From Streptomyces genisteinicus (GTDB lineage: Bacteria > Actinomycetota > Actinomycetes > Streptomycetales > Streptomycetaceae), in NCBI RefSeq assembly GCF_014489615.1, contig NZ_CP060826.1, positions 124,001 to 188,000 of the forward strand: a stretch of 64,000 bases of DNA, in the 5' to 3' direction. Positions 15,095-62,316 of this stretch are shown here, one piece after another. The position numbers and the translations under genes were made by a program. Numbering within the stretch: position 1 is the stretch's first letter; every line of letters begins with the position of its first letter. The notes beneath the pieces were generated by a model. That model did no database searches. It was not told the DNA's origin and saw only the letters and a list, made by a program, of their open reading frames with translations.

Positions 15095-16354
15095 ATGCGG
15101 CCGGCTCACTACCGTGAGCGTGTGGAGGAGAACTCACGACTCAAGCGTGCGATGGCCGAAGCAGGTTGCACCCAAGCCGAGTTGGTCGACGCACTGAACG
15201 ACTGTCTGATCCGTTCCGGCCATCGGGCCACGGTGAGCGACCGGACGGTGCGGTACTGGCTGACAGGAAGATCCAGGTGGCCGCACAGGAGACTGCGCGA
15301 CGCCCTGGAGCACGTATTCGGCTGTCAGGTCGCCGACCTCGGGTTCACACCATCGGGTGCTCTGTTGCTCCGCCGCTCGTTCCTCGCGTCCACTGCCGCG
15401 GTCGCCGTGAGCACCTCCCCGGGTTCGTCACCGGACCGCGTCGGGTCCTCCGACGTCGCCGCGCTCCGGCAGAACTTGGACAGCCTGACGGGGCTCGACC
15501 ACCGGCGGGGCGGCCACCTGGACCTCGAACAGGCCGCACTCGCCGGCTCCCGGGACTGCCTCGACAGGACGGACCGTGCCCGCTCTCAGCGCATCCGCAA
15601 GGCCCTGCTCTCCCTGGCTGCCGACTTCACCGCCACGGCGGCATGGTCGAGTATCGACGCGCGTCATCTCGACCGGGCCGACGACCTGCTGCGCGAGGCG
15701 CTGTTGCTCGCGCGCCTGGCGGGCGACTCAGGAACCGAGATGCGGGTGTGGAACTCACTGGCCATGGTCGCCCATCAGCGCCGGGACCACACAGCCGCAG
15801 TGGATGCCGGCTATGCAGCCCAGGCCACCGCAGTCACCCGGCGTGATCCGCTCTTCGGCTCACTCGCCCACGCCCGCACCGCGATCGGCCACGCGCACCG
15901 CGGTGACCCGCAGGCCGCCCTGCGTTCGCTGGGCTTCGCCGAGACGCTCCTGGCCAAGGCGTCGCCGGAGCAGGAACGGCCGCCTTGGATCGGGTTCTAC
16001 GGCCCGGCCGAACTCCATGCCCTCAGCGCCATCGTGCGCGACCAAATCGGTCACTTCGACGAGGCCGAGGCCGCGTCGCACCGTGCGCTGGCGGTGCTGC
16101 CGGGGCAGTTTCGCCGCAACCGCGCGCTCGTGGCCGCCCGCCTGGCCCTCGCCCAGGTCCACCAAGGTGAGGCCGAACAGGCGTGTGCGACCTCAGAACA
16201 GGTCTTCCACCTGATGGACGGAGCCCCGCTGCCAGGGCGCATGCGCACCCTCATGAGCGACCTCCACGGCGAACTCATGTCACTCGCGCCTGACAGCGAC
16301 TTCACGAGAGAGTGGGTACAGCGCTACCGAGACGAGTGGAGCCGATGTGACTGA
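15095..16354 (+). CDS. Helix-turn-helix regulator with TPR-like C-terminal region
   Basis: This 419-aa protein has an N-terminal XRE-like DNA-binding segment (about residues 10-80: LKRAMAEAGCTQAELVDAL, then VSDRTVRYWLTGRSRWPHRR). A short hydrophobic Ala/Ser link (RRSFLASTAAVAV) leads to a long helical C-terminal half with repeated A-x3-A and L-x2-A patterns typical of tetratricopeptide-like sensor regions. Such proteins are common Streptomyces regulators. It is divergent from the precursor-ligase-methyltransferase unit and probably controls it. ATG 15095 is favoured by GGAGT 7-8 bases upstream; a GTG at 15119 is a possible shorter start. Its stop lies inside the beginning of the acetyltransferase gene. 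The inducing signal is unknown. Confidence 0.82.
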   Translation: MRPAHYRERVEENSRLKRAMAEAGCTQAELVDALNDCLIRSGHRATVSDRTVRYWLTGRSRWPHRRLRDALEHVFGCQVADLGFTPSGALLLRRSFLASTAAVAVSTSPGSSPDRVGSSDVAALRQNLDSLTGLDHRRGGHLDLEQAALAGSRDCLDRTDRARSQRIRKALLSLAADFTATAAWSSIDARHLDRADDLLREALLLARLAGDSGTEMRVWNSLAMVAHQRRDHTAAVDAGYAAQATAVTRRDPLFGSLAHARTAIGHAHRGDPQAALRSLGFAETLLAKASPEQERPPWIGFYGPAELHALSAIVRDQIGHFDEAEAASHRALAVLPGQFRRNRALVAARLALAQVHQGEAEQACATSEQVFHLMDGAPLPGRMRTLMSDLHGELMSLAPDSDFTREWVQRYRDEWSRCD

Positions 16355-16898
16355 GTTGCGCGCCTACGGGCACGCCGACCTGCCCGCGATCCGCCGTATC
16401 CTCCTCGACGTGCACGCCGAGGCGTACGCCGACCAGATGGACGACCCCTTCCACCAGCGCTTCGCCTGGTTCGTGGACCACTGGGGCCGGAACCCGGGCT
16501 TCGCCTGTGTGATCGGCTGGGAGGGCGACGAGCCGGTCGGCTTCGCGTACGGCGCTCCGGGGGTGGCGGGCCGCGAGTGGTGGCGCGGACATCTCGCGGA
16601 GCCGCCGGCGGACCCGTCCACGTTCTCCGTGTCCGAGCTGATGGTCCGCCCGGCTTGGCGGAGGACCGGAACCGCGGAGCGCCTGCACGCCGCACTGCTG
16701 GAGCCCCGCCCGGAGGCCCTGGCGGTGCTGCTGGTCGACACCACGCACGACCGGGTTCAGGCGCTGTACGAGTCGTGGGAGTACGCGAAGGTCGGTGAGC
16801 AGCAGCCGTTCCCGGACTCGCCGCGGTTCGCGGTGATGCTGCGTCACCTGGTGCCGCGGCAGCGGGGGGCGGAGTCCCCGTGGTCGGCCGACTGCTGA
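16347..16898 (+). CDS. GNAT-family N-acetyltransferase
   Basis: This 183-aa protein of the Gcn5-related acetyltransferase fold transfers an acetyl group from acetyl-CoA to an amine. Seen are FACVIGWEGDEPVGFAYG (strand and beta-bulge region), FSVSELMVRPAWRRTGTAERLHAAL, which corresponds to the acetyl-CoA binding motif A with R-x-x-G-x-A, and LYESWEYAKVGEQ near the C-terminus. The start is GTG 16347, overlapping the regulator stop by 8 bases, so the two genes are coupled. A tailoring role (acetylating the peptide or another product) or a self-protection role is possible; neither can be decided here. Confidence 0.85.
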   Translation: MTELRAYGHADLPAIRRILLDVHAEAYADQMDDPFHQRFAWFVDHWGRNPGFACVIGWEGDEPVGFAYGAPGVAGREWWRGHLAEPPADPSTFSVSELMVRPAWRRTGTAERLHAALLEPRPEALAVLLVDTTHDRVQALYESWEYAKVGEQQPFPDSPRFAVMLRHLVPRQRGAESPWSADC

Positions 16899-16956
16899 GC
16901 TCGAACGCGTGACGTCGGTGGTGTGGTGGAGATCGCTGAGCGCTGGTCGCTCGGGA

Positions 16957-17319
16957 TCAGGAGCGTGTCCGCAACCAGTGACCCGCGGCGGCGAGTGTCA
17001 CTTCGGTGTCGTCGCTCCACGAACAGACTTCGAGCCATGACAGGTAACCGTCCCGTGCGAAGACCAGGACCTCGCCCGGGCACTCACCGGCTTCGGTGAC
17101 GAGTTGTGCTGCGGCCGCCACGACCGCACCGGGTCCGGTGAGTGCGGGCGCTGCCTCGCTGGTGTCGAGTTCGAAGTAGGAGGTGCCGCACCCGCATGTG
17201 CAGCGTTCCCGCACCGTGAGATGCGGGACCTGCCTCCGGAGCGCGACGTGGACCGGCGTGTCCGCGTCCAGGACTGCCGCGAGCACGTCGGCGACGTCGG
17301 CAGGCAGGTTCTCGTTCAT
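16957..17319 (-). CDS. Hypothetical protein with CxCGC motif
   Basis: This 120-aa protein has no confident family. A central CTCGCGTSYFELD segment places three Cys in C-x-C-x-C spacing, suggestive of metal binding or a structural thiolate turn. The flanks are mixed alpha/beta and there is no signal peptide or membrane segment. It resembles small uncharacterised actinobacterial proteins. ATG 17319 gives a sensible N-terminus (MNENLPADVADVLAAVLD). It is convergent with the acetyltransferase gene and downstream of the MurG-like gene, separated from it by 98 bases. Confidence 0.7.
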   Translation of the reverse strand: MNENLPADVADVLAAVLDADTPVHVALRRQVPHLTVRERCTCGCGTSYFELDTSEAAPALTGPGAVVAAAAQLVTEAGECPGEVLVFARDGYLSWLEVCSWSDDTEVTLAAAGHWLRTRS

Positions 17320-17417
17320 CCCGTCACGCTATCTGACCAGCGGCTTCAGTCTCCCGCTCGGCGAGCGAGCCGATGGACCCGCGCCGCGTCCAGCACGTAG
17401 CCCAGCCGGCTCGTCTC

Positions 17418-18617
17418 TCAGCGGCGATCGGCCGCAGCCAGCACCACGTCGGCCAGGCGCTCGGCGGCATCCGGCCGGCCCTGATCCCGGGCGCGCCCGG
17501 CTACGGCTGCACGCCGCTCAGGGTCCGTGAGCAGCCCGTGCAGTGCCGACTGCAACGCTGCCGGGGACACGTCGTCGACGAGCGCGACGGCGGCCCCGGC
17601 CGCTTGCAGGTGCTGCGCGTTGTGCGTCTGCTCGTTGCCGGCCGACGAGGCAAGGGGAATGAACACCGCGGCCTTGCCGAGGGCAGTAAGTTCCGCGATG
17701 GTTCCGGCCCCGGACCTCGATACGACGATGTCGGCGAGCGCCAGGACGTCGGGCAGCTCGGCGCCCATGAACCCGGTGACGTGGTAGCGGGCCGCTAGCT
17801 CACCGGGCAGCGCGGCCGCAGCCTCCCGCAACGTCGCCTCGTTGGCCGGCCCGCACTGGTGAACGACGTTGGCGCGCTCCAGCAGCCACGGCAGATTGGC
17901 CTGGATGGTGTTGTTGATCTGCACCGACCCCTGCGCACCGCCGGTCACGTACACGGTCGGCAGGGCACGGCGGAACCCGTGCAGGCTCAGGGACTCGATC
18001 GCCTTCTCCGCCGTTCCGGACAGCACCTCGGCGCGCACCGGGTTGCCGGTGACGACAGCGGCCGCCCGCACGTTGTCGGGCAGGAGCCCGAGGGTGGACT
18101 CCGCAGAGACGGCGATGCGTGTGGCAGCGCGGGCCAGCACCCGGTTCGCCAGACCGATTCGGACCGTCTGCTCGTGGACGACCAGCGGCCGCCGGCACAT
18201 GCGCGCGGCCAGCCCGACGGGGATCGCGACGTAACCGCCGGTCGCCAGGACGACATGGGGCGCGAAGTCGGCGACGATCCGGCGGGCCTGGGCCACACCG
18301 CGCGGCACATTGCTCATGTCCTTCACGTTCGCAGGCGACACGAGCTTCAGGGGGTTCTTGGAGCGCCGGATCTTGCCGGTGGCGACCTCGGTGAAACGGA
18401 TGCCCTCAGCCGTCGCGACCCTGGCTTCCAGGCCGTCGGCAGACCCTGCCCACAGCACATCGAGTGCGACGCCTCGGAGCGCCAGCCGCTGCTGAACGGT
18501 GCGCAGGGTGGTGAGGGCCGGGTAGGTATGTCCGCCAGTGCCTCCGCCGGTCACAAGCAGTCTGAACGGAGTGCCGTCCGAGGCCTGGGACGGGCGGACT
18601 CGAGAGGGGTCGATCAT
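17418..18617 (-). CDS. MurG-like UDP-GlcNAc glycosyltransferase (secondary copy)
   Basis: This 399-aa GT28 protein shows the MurG pattern: LLVTGGGTGGHTYPALT at the N-terminus for lipid-linked acceptor phosphate, HEQTVRIGLANRVLAR, the C-terminal donor loops VTGGAQGSVQINN and SRSGAGTIAELTALGKAAVFIP, and NEQTHNAQ. MurG adds GlcNAc to lipid I in cell-wall synthesis at the inner face of the membrane. A copy outside the division/cell-wall gene cluster suggests a special role: either protection against a peptide that binds lipid I/II, or glycosylation of another acceptor. It lies in the island carrying the peptide cassette. Housekeeping function is unlikely from location alone, but this is inference. 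Confidence 0.85.
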   Translation of the reverse strand: MIDPSRVRPSQASDGTPFRLLVTGGGTGGHTYPALTTLRTVQQRLALRGVALDVLWAGSADGLEARVATAEGIRFTEVATGKIRRSKNPLKLVSPANVKDMSNVPRGVAQARRIVADFAPHVVLATGGYVAIPVGLAARMCRRPLVVHEQTVRIGLANRVLARAATRIAVSAESTLGLLPDNVRAAAVVTGNPVRAEVLSGTAEKAIESLSLHGFRRALPTVYVTGGAQGSVQINNTIQANLPWLLERANVVHQCGPANEATLREAAAALPGELAARYHVTGFMGAELPDVLALADIVVSRSGAGTIAELTALGKAAVFIPLASSAGNEQTHNAQHLQAAGAAVALVDDVSPAALQSALHGLLTDPERRAAVAGRARDQGRPDAAERLADVVLAAADRR

Positions 18618-18660
18618 TCACGGAGAGTAGCGTGCCGGCCCTTCACACCATGCGGTATCC

Positions 18661-18716
18661 GCCACCTCGCCCCCGGTGGCCTTGCGCGCAGGCGCGCGTA
18701 GGGCCACGGAGGTGGC
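18661..18716 (-). terminator. Long hairpin terminator at the end of the PKS-exporter-sugar transcription unit
   Basis: Nested inverted repeats occur here: GCCACCTC (18661-18668) pairs with GAGGTGGC (18709-18716), and inside this GTGGCC pairs with GGCCAC and GCGCGC with GCGCGC. The structure lies about 145 bases downstream of the 4-ketoreductase stop on the minus strand. It marks the end of the long leftward operon and one edge of the island with the peptide genes. Confidence 0.65.
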
Positions 18717-18861
18717 AGGACCTGAGTGTCGACGTCCGGGAGTTGAAGGCGGCTGCACGTCGTGTCGACCGCCCGGCAGAGCGGAGCCCCTCGAAGCCGC
18801 AGCGCGACCGCGTGGCAGCAGAGCGCCGGCCGGGATGACGCACGACCCGGCTGCGGCGGCC

Positions 18862-19848
18862 TTATGACGCCAGCGCCTCCGCCGTGCGGTGCAGGGCGTC
18901 CGGGAGGGTGGTCCGTGGGCGCCAGCCGGTGGCCGCGTGGAAGGGGGCCGGGTCGACGACGACGTCCTCCGCGTCGGCCGGGTCGGCGTGGTCCGGTGGG
19001 GGCACGGTCACGACGGGGACGGCCGGTCTGCCGGTCCGGGCGGCGACGGCGTCGGAGACGCCGGTGAAGAGGGAGAGCAGGGTGACGCCGGTGCCGGTGC
19101 CGATCTCCCAGTGGCGGCCGGAGAGCAGGTCGGCGTGGTCGTGGGCGGCGAGCAGGGCGTCCACGACGTCGTCGACGTAGACCAGGTCGCGGCGGACCGA
19201 GCCGTCGCCCCAGACGGTGAGCGGTTCGCCCGCCAGCGCGCGGCGGGTCATGGCGGCGACCACGCCGCGGTCGGGGGCGGTGGTGGCGGGGCCGTGGCCG
19301 AAGACGGTGGGCAGGCCGAGCGAGACGCCGCGCAGGACACCCTCGGACGTGGCGTGTGCGAGGACGTGCTCGGCGAGGAGTTTCTGCCGTACGTACGTGC
19401 TCTTCACCTGGTCCGGGTCGACCGTGCCGCCGGGGCCGGCGCCGAGGTGGGTGGTGGTGCTGGGGAAGACCACGACGGGGGGCTGCGCCCCCTGCCTCCC
19501 GGTGGCGGCGAACGCGGCGGCGAGGTCGCGGACCAGGCCGACGTTCAGCCGCTCGGCGGCGGCGTCGCCCTCGGCGACCCGCCAGCCCGACTCGGTGGCC
19601 GCGACCAGGTGGAAGACGGCGTCGGCGCCCTCGACGGCGCGGGCGATCGCGCCGGGCGCGGCGAGGTCGTCCGTGCGCACCTCGACGTCGGCGACGGCGC
19701 CGTCGGGGACGGGCGCCGGGCGCCGGGCGACCAGCCGCAGCCGGACGGGCCGGCCGGCCAGGGCTCGGGTGAGCGGCGAGCCGATGAAGCCGGACGCGCC
19801 GAGCACCACGACCAGGGGGCGGTCCGCGCCGCCGGACAGGGCGGTCAC
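18862..19848 (-). CDS. NDP-4-keto-6-deoxyhexose 4-ketoreductase
   Basis: This 328-aa extended short-chain dehydrogenase completes the deoxysugar by reducing C-4. The NAD(P)-binding motif LGASGFIGSPL is at the N-terminus. Catalytic residues appear as FPSTTTHLG and T-Y-V-R-Q-K (the Y-x3-K pair), and RRDLVYVDDVVDALL is the usual substrate-side block. It resembles the reductases of daunosamine/megosamine-type pathways (family knowledge). GTG 19848 overlaps the epimerase stop as GTGA; an upstream ATG would need read-back into the epimerase and is less likely. The stop is TAA. The configuration produced at C-4 is not predictable by eye. Confidence 0.88.
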   Translation of the reverse strand: MTALSGGADRPLVVVLGASGFIGSPLTRALAGRPVRLRLVARRPAPVPDGAVADVEVRTDDLAAPGAIARAVEGADAVFHLVAATESGWRVAEGDAAAERLNVGLVRDLAAAFAATGRQGAQPPVVVFPSTTTHLGAGPGGTVDPDQVKSTYVRQKLLAEHVLAHATSEGVLRGVSLGLPTVFGHGPATTAPDRGVVAAMTRRALAGEPLTVWGDGSVRRDLVYVDDVVDALLAAHDHADLLSGRHWEIGTGTGVTLLSLFTGVSDAVAARTGRPAVPVVTVPPPDHADPADAEDVVVDPAPFHAATGWRPRTTLPDALHRTAEALAS

Positions 19849-20447
19849 GCGTGCATCGCCTTCTCGATCCGCAGGCACTCCTCGTACACCGGCAGGGTCC
19901 CGGCCTCGGCCGCTTCGGCAAGGGTGGGGGCGACGGAGTCGCGGTCGGAGAGGATCATGCGGTCCCGGTCGGGCAGCGGCAGGCCGAGCGCGGGGTCGTG
20001 GACCGTGAGGGCGAGTTCGTGCTCGGGGACGTAGGCGCTGGAGACCATGTAGGACATGACCGTGTCGTCCTCGAGCGAGACGAAGGCGTGGCCGAGGCCG
20101 AGCGGGAAGTAGACGGCGCGGTGGTCGGTCTGGTCGAGCAGGACCGCGTCCCAGGCGCCGAAGGTGGGCGAGCCGACGCGGATGTCGACGACGATGTCGA
20201 CGGCGCTGCCGCGCGCGCAGTACACGTACTTCGCCGAGCCGGGCGGGGTGAGGGTGTAGTGGACACCGCGCACGACGTCGCGGGCGGAGACGCTGTGGTT
20301 GGTCTGGGCGACGGGGAAGAGGCGGTGGCCGACGGCGGCGGTGAACGCCGGTTCCTGGTAGGGCGAGAGGAAGGCGCCCCGGCTGTCGGGGAAGACCCTC
20401 GGGGTGAAGGCGTAGGCGCCGTCCACCCGCAGGGGGCGGGCGGACAT
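19845..20447 (-). CDS. NDP-4-keto-6-deoxyhexose 3,5- (or 5-) epimerase, RmlC family
   Basis: This 200-aa cupin of the RmlC family opens with RPLRVDGAYAFTPRVFPDSRG. The active-site histidine lies in VVRGVHYTL, and KYVYCARGSAVDIVVDIR and PLGLGHAFVSLEDD follow. It inverts C-5 (and possibly C-3) of the keto sugar, turning a D- into an L-series sugar. ATG 20447 is chosen because it places the conserved N-terminus correctly, although no good ribosome site precedes it and an in-frame GTG about 50 bases upstream is possible. The stop overlaps the ketoreductase start. With the dehydratase, aminotransferase and N-methyltransferase of 7411-10633 it predicts an L-configured dimethylamino sugar. Confidence 0.9.
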   Translation of the reverse strand: MSARPLRVDGAYAFTPRVFPDSRGAFLSPYQEPAFTAAVGHRLFPVAQTNHSVSARDVVRGVHYTLTPPGSAKYVYCARGSAVDIVVDIRVGSPTFGAWDAVLLDQTDHRAVYFPLGLGHAFVSLEDDTVMSYMVSSAYVPEHELALTVHDPALGLPLPDRDRMILSDRDSVAPTLAEAAEAGTLPVYEECLRIEKAMHA

Positions 20448-20671
20448 GGAGCCGGTGACGGCGGTGTCGGGCGCGACGGGGGCGGGGAGTTCGGGCACGG
20501 TGGCGGCGGGGGTTTCGGGCACGGCGGACCTCACGGTGGGCGGACGGACGGGGGCGGTGCGGGTGCGGGTGGGCCTGCGGCGGACGGGTGCGGGCGGTGC
20601 GGTGCCGGGGCCACGGCGGCCGGCCGGGCGGGTGACGTCGTGTGCGCCGGGCCCGGCCCGGGACGGGCCGG

Positions 20672-21409
20672 TCAGCGGAAGCGGCGGCCCTCGTCGGCGC
20701 GGTAGGCGCGGTAGGCGACGAGGGCGAGGACGACGGTCCACACCGCCTGGGCGATCAGCGAGGCGGTCTGCGGCCGGTAGTCGCCGACCGCCGCCCAGAC
20801 CAGTTCCGCCGCCCCCCGGACCGGGGTGTACGGGGCGATCGTGGCGATGAAGCCGTCCGTCGCGTTCGGGTCGGCGAGCAGGCCGCCGAGGACGACGAGG
20901 ACCAGCGGGGTGACGCTGATGAGCATGGCCACCAGGTAGGGGTTGACGGCGTATCCGACGGCCAGCATGAAGAGCGCGAAGGGCACCACGGCCAGCATGA
21001 GGGCCAGCAGGCCGAGCAGGAGCTGCCCCGGGGAGACGGTGGCCTCGGTGCCGAGCGCGGCGACGAGGATCAGCGGGATCGCGCCGAGCACGGTCATCAG
21101 CAGGCTCAGCGTCACCATGGAGACCATCCGCGGCACCGGTCCGCCGGGCAGGGTGCGGACGTATCCGCCCCAGGGCTTCATGCGGGCGTCGGCGATTCCC
21201 ATGCCGTACTGCGCGGAGCAGATGATGAGGACCGCGAAGAGGCACATGGACGCCGTGCCCATGGTGGCGGCCGCGGGGTCGGAGCCCAGGGTGGGGATGA
21301 CGAAGACGAACATGCCGCCGGCGGGCATGAAGAGCAGGCCGAGGAAGACCGCGGGGATGCGGACGGCCTCCAGGATCTCGAACTTGACGTAGGCGAGGGT
21401 GGTGTTCAT
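20672..21409 (-). CDS. ABC transporter permease (DrrB-like exporter)
   Basis: This 245-aa integral membrane protein has about six hydrophobic segments (for example VFLGLLFMPAGGMFVFVI, MVTLSLLMTVLGAIPLILV and LLGLLALMLAVVPFALFML). It fits the ABC-2 permease type that pairs with DrrA-like ATPases to export antibiotics. The ATG at 21409 overlaps the stop of the ATPase gene as ATGA. Export of the glycosylated macrolide and thus self-resistance is the likely role, from context. Confidence 0.9.
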   Translation of the reverse strand: MNTTLAYVKFEILEAVRIPAVFLGLLFMPAGGMFVFVIPTLGSDPAAATMGTASMCLFAVLIICSAQYGMGIADARMKPWGGYVRTLPGGPVPRMVSMVTLSLLMTVLGAIPLILVAALGTEATVSPGQLLLGLLALMLAVVPFALFMLAVGYAVNPYLVAMLISVTPLVLVVLGGLLADPNATDGFIATIAPYTPVRGAAELVWAAVGDYRPQTASLIAQAVWTVVLALVAYRAYRADEGRRFR

Positions 21410-22341
21410 CGGGCGATCGCCTCCGCGACGGCAGGGGTGGGGCGGGCTGCGTTCGGGGCCTCGTGCCGGTCGCGGCCGAGCAGTGCCAGGAAGGCGTCCT
21501 CCAGGGAGCCGGCGCTGACGTCGAGTTCGTCGAAGGGCGCGCCGGAGGCGACCAGTTCGCGCACCGTCCGGTCGGAGTCCTGGGAGATCAGGTGCACGCG
21601 TTCGCCCTCGCGTTCGACGGCGACGAGGCCGGGCAGGTCGGGGACCTCGGCCATCCGCACGGTGACCCGGCGCAGGCCGCTGACGCGGCGGAGCGCGGCG
21701 ACGCTGTCGTCGGCGACGCAGCGTCCCCCGTCGATGATGACGACGCGTTCGGCGAGCTCCTCGATCTCGTCGAGGTAGTGGCTGGTCAGCACGACCGTGC
21801 CGCCGCGGGCGTGGAAGTCGCGGACTCCGTCCCACAGGGTGCGGCGGGCCTCGACGTCCAGGCCGGTGGTCGGCTCGTCCAGGAACACCAGGTCGGGGTC
21901 GCCGACGAAGGCGAGCGCGATGGCCAGGCGGCGCTTCTGGCCCCCGGAGAGGCCGCCGACCTGGCGGTGGGCGAACTCGGTGATGCCGAACCGCTCCTGG
22001 AGTTCACCGACGTCGGCGGGGCGGGCGAAGTGCGCCGCCACGAAGGCCATCACCTCGGTGGCCTTGAGGGTTTCGGGCAGGCCGGTCTCCTGCGGCGTCA
22101 TGCCCATCCGGCGCCGGGCCTCCACGTCCCGCGGGTCGCGGCCGAACAGCTCGATCCGGCCGGCCGTGGGCCGGCGCAGTCCGGTGAAGAGGTTGATGAG
22201 GGTGCTCTTCCCGGCGCCGTTGGGGCCGAGGAGGCCGATCAGCTGTCCGGCCGGGATGTCGAGGGATATGCCGTCCACGGCCGTCTTGTCGCCGTAGCGC
22301 CGGCTCACCCCTGTCGCACGGGCCAGCGGTTGGATCGTCAT
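21406..22341 (-). CDS. ABC transporter ATP-binding protein (DrrA-like)
   Basis: This 311-aa nucleotide-binding subunit has Walker A GPNGAGKST, signature LSGGQKRRLAIAL, Walker B LVFLDEPTTGLD, the Q-loop in MTPQETGLPE, and the H-loop in LTSHYLDE. A C-terminal extension of about 90 residues is typical of drug-export ATPases of this group. ATG 22341 has GGAGGAATCC upstream and lies 82 bases after the PKS thioesterase stop. It powers the permease encoded immediately downstream. Confidence 0.93.
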   Translation of the reverse strand: MTIQPLARATGVSRRYGDKTAVDGISLDIPAGQLIGLLGPNGAGKSTLINLFTGLRRPTAGRIELFGRDPRDVEARRRMGMTPQETGLPETLKATEVMAFVAAHFARPADVGELQERFGITEFAHRQVGGLSGGQKRRLAIALAFVGDPDLVFLDEPTTGLDVEARRTLWDGVRDFHARGGTVVLTSHYLDEIEELAERVVIIDGGRCVADDSVAALRRVSGLRRVTVRMAEVPDLPGLVAVEREGERVHLISQDSDRTVRELVASGAPFDELDVSAGSLEDAFLALLGRDRHEAPNAARPTPAVAEAIAR

Positions 22342-22423
22342 GCGGATTCCTCCATGGAACAGGCGCTCGCGGGCGCTCCCGCCGGGGCCGGCCGGACTGT
22401 CGGTGTGATCGGGTCGCCGGTGG

Positions 22424-41497
<19,074 letters not shown>

Positions 41498-41501
41498 CGC
41501 C

Positions 41502-52295
<10,794 letters not shown>

Positions 52296-52329
52296 CGTGT
52301 TCTCCTGAAGGCCCTCGGGGCGGCGTCGT

Positions 52330-62312
<9,983 letters not shown>

Positions 62313-62316
<4 letters not shown>

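Noticed and set aside
14940..15137. Longer version of the precursor peptide starting near 15137
   Set aside because: It would run through the divergent promoter region and into the regulator start. ATG 14939 has an AAGGAG ribosome site and gives a normal leader length.
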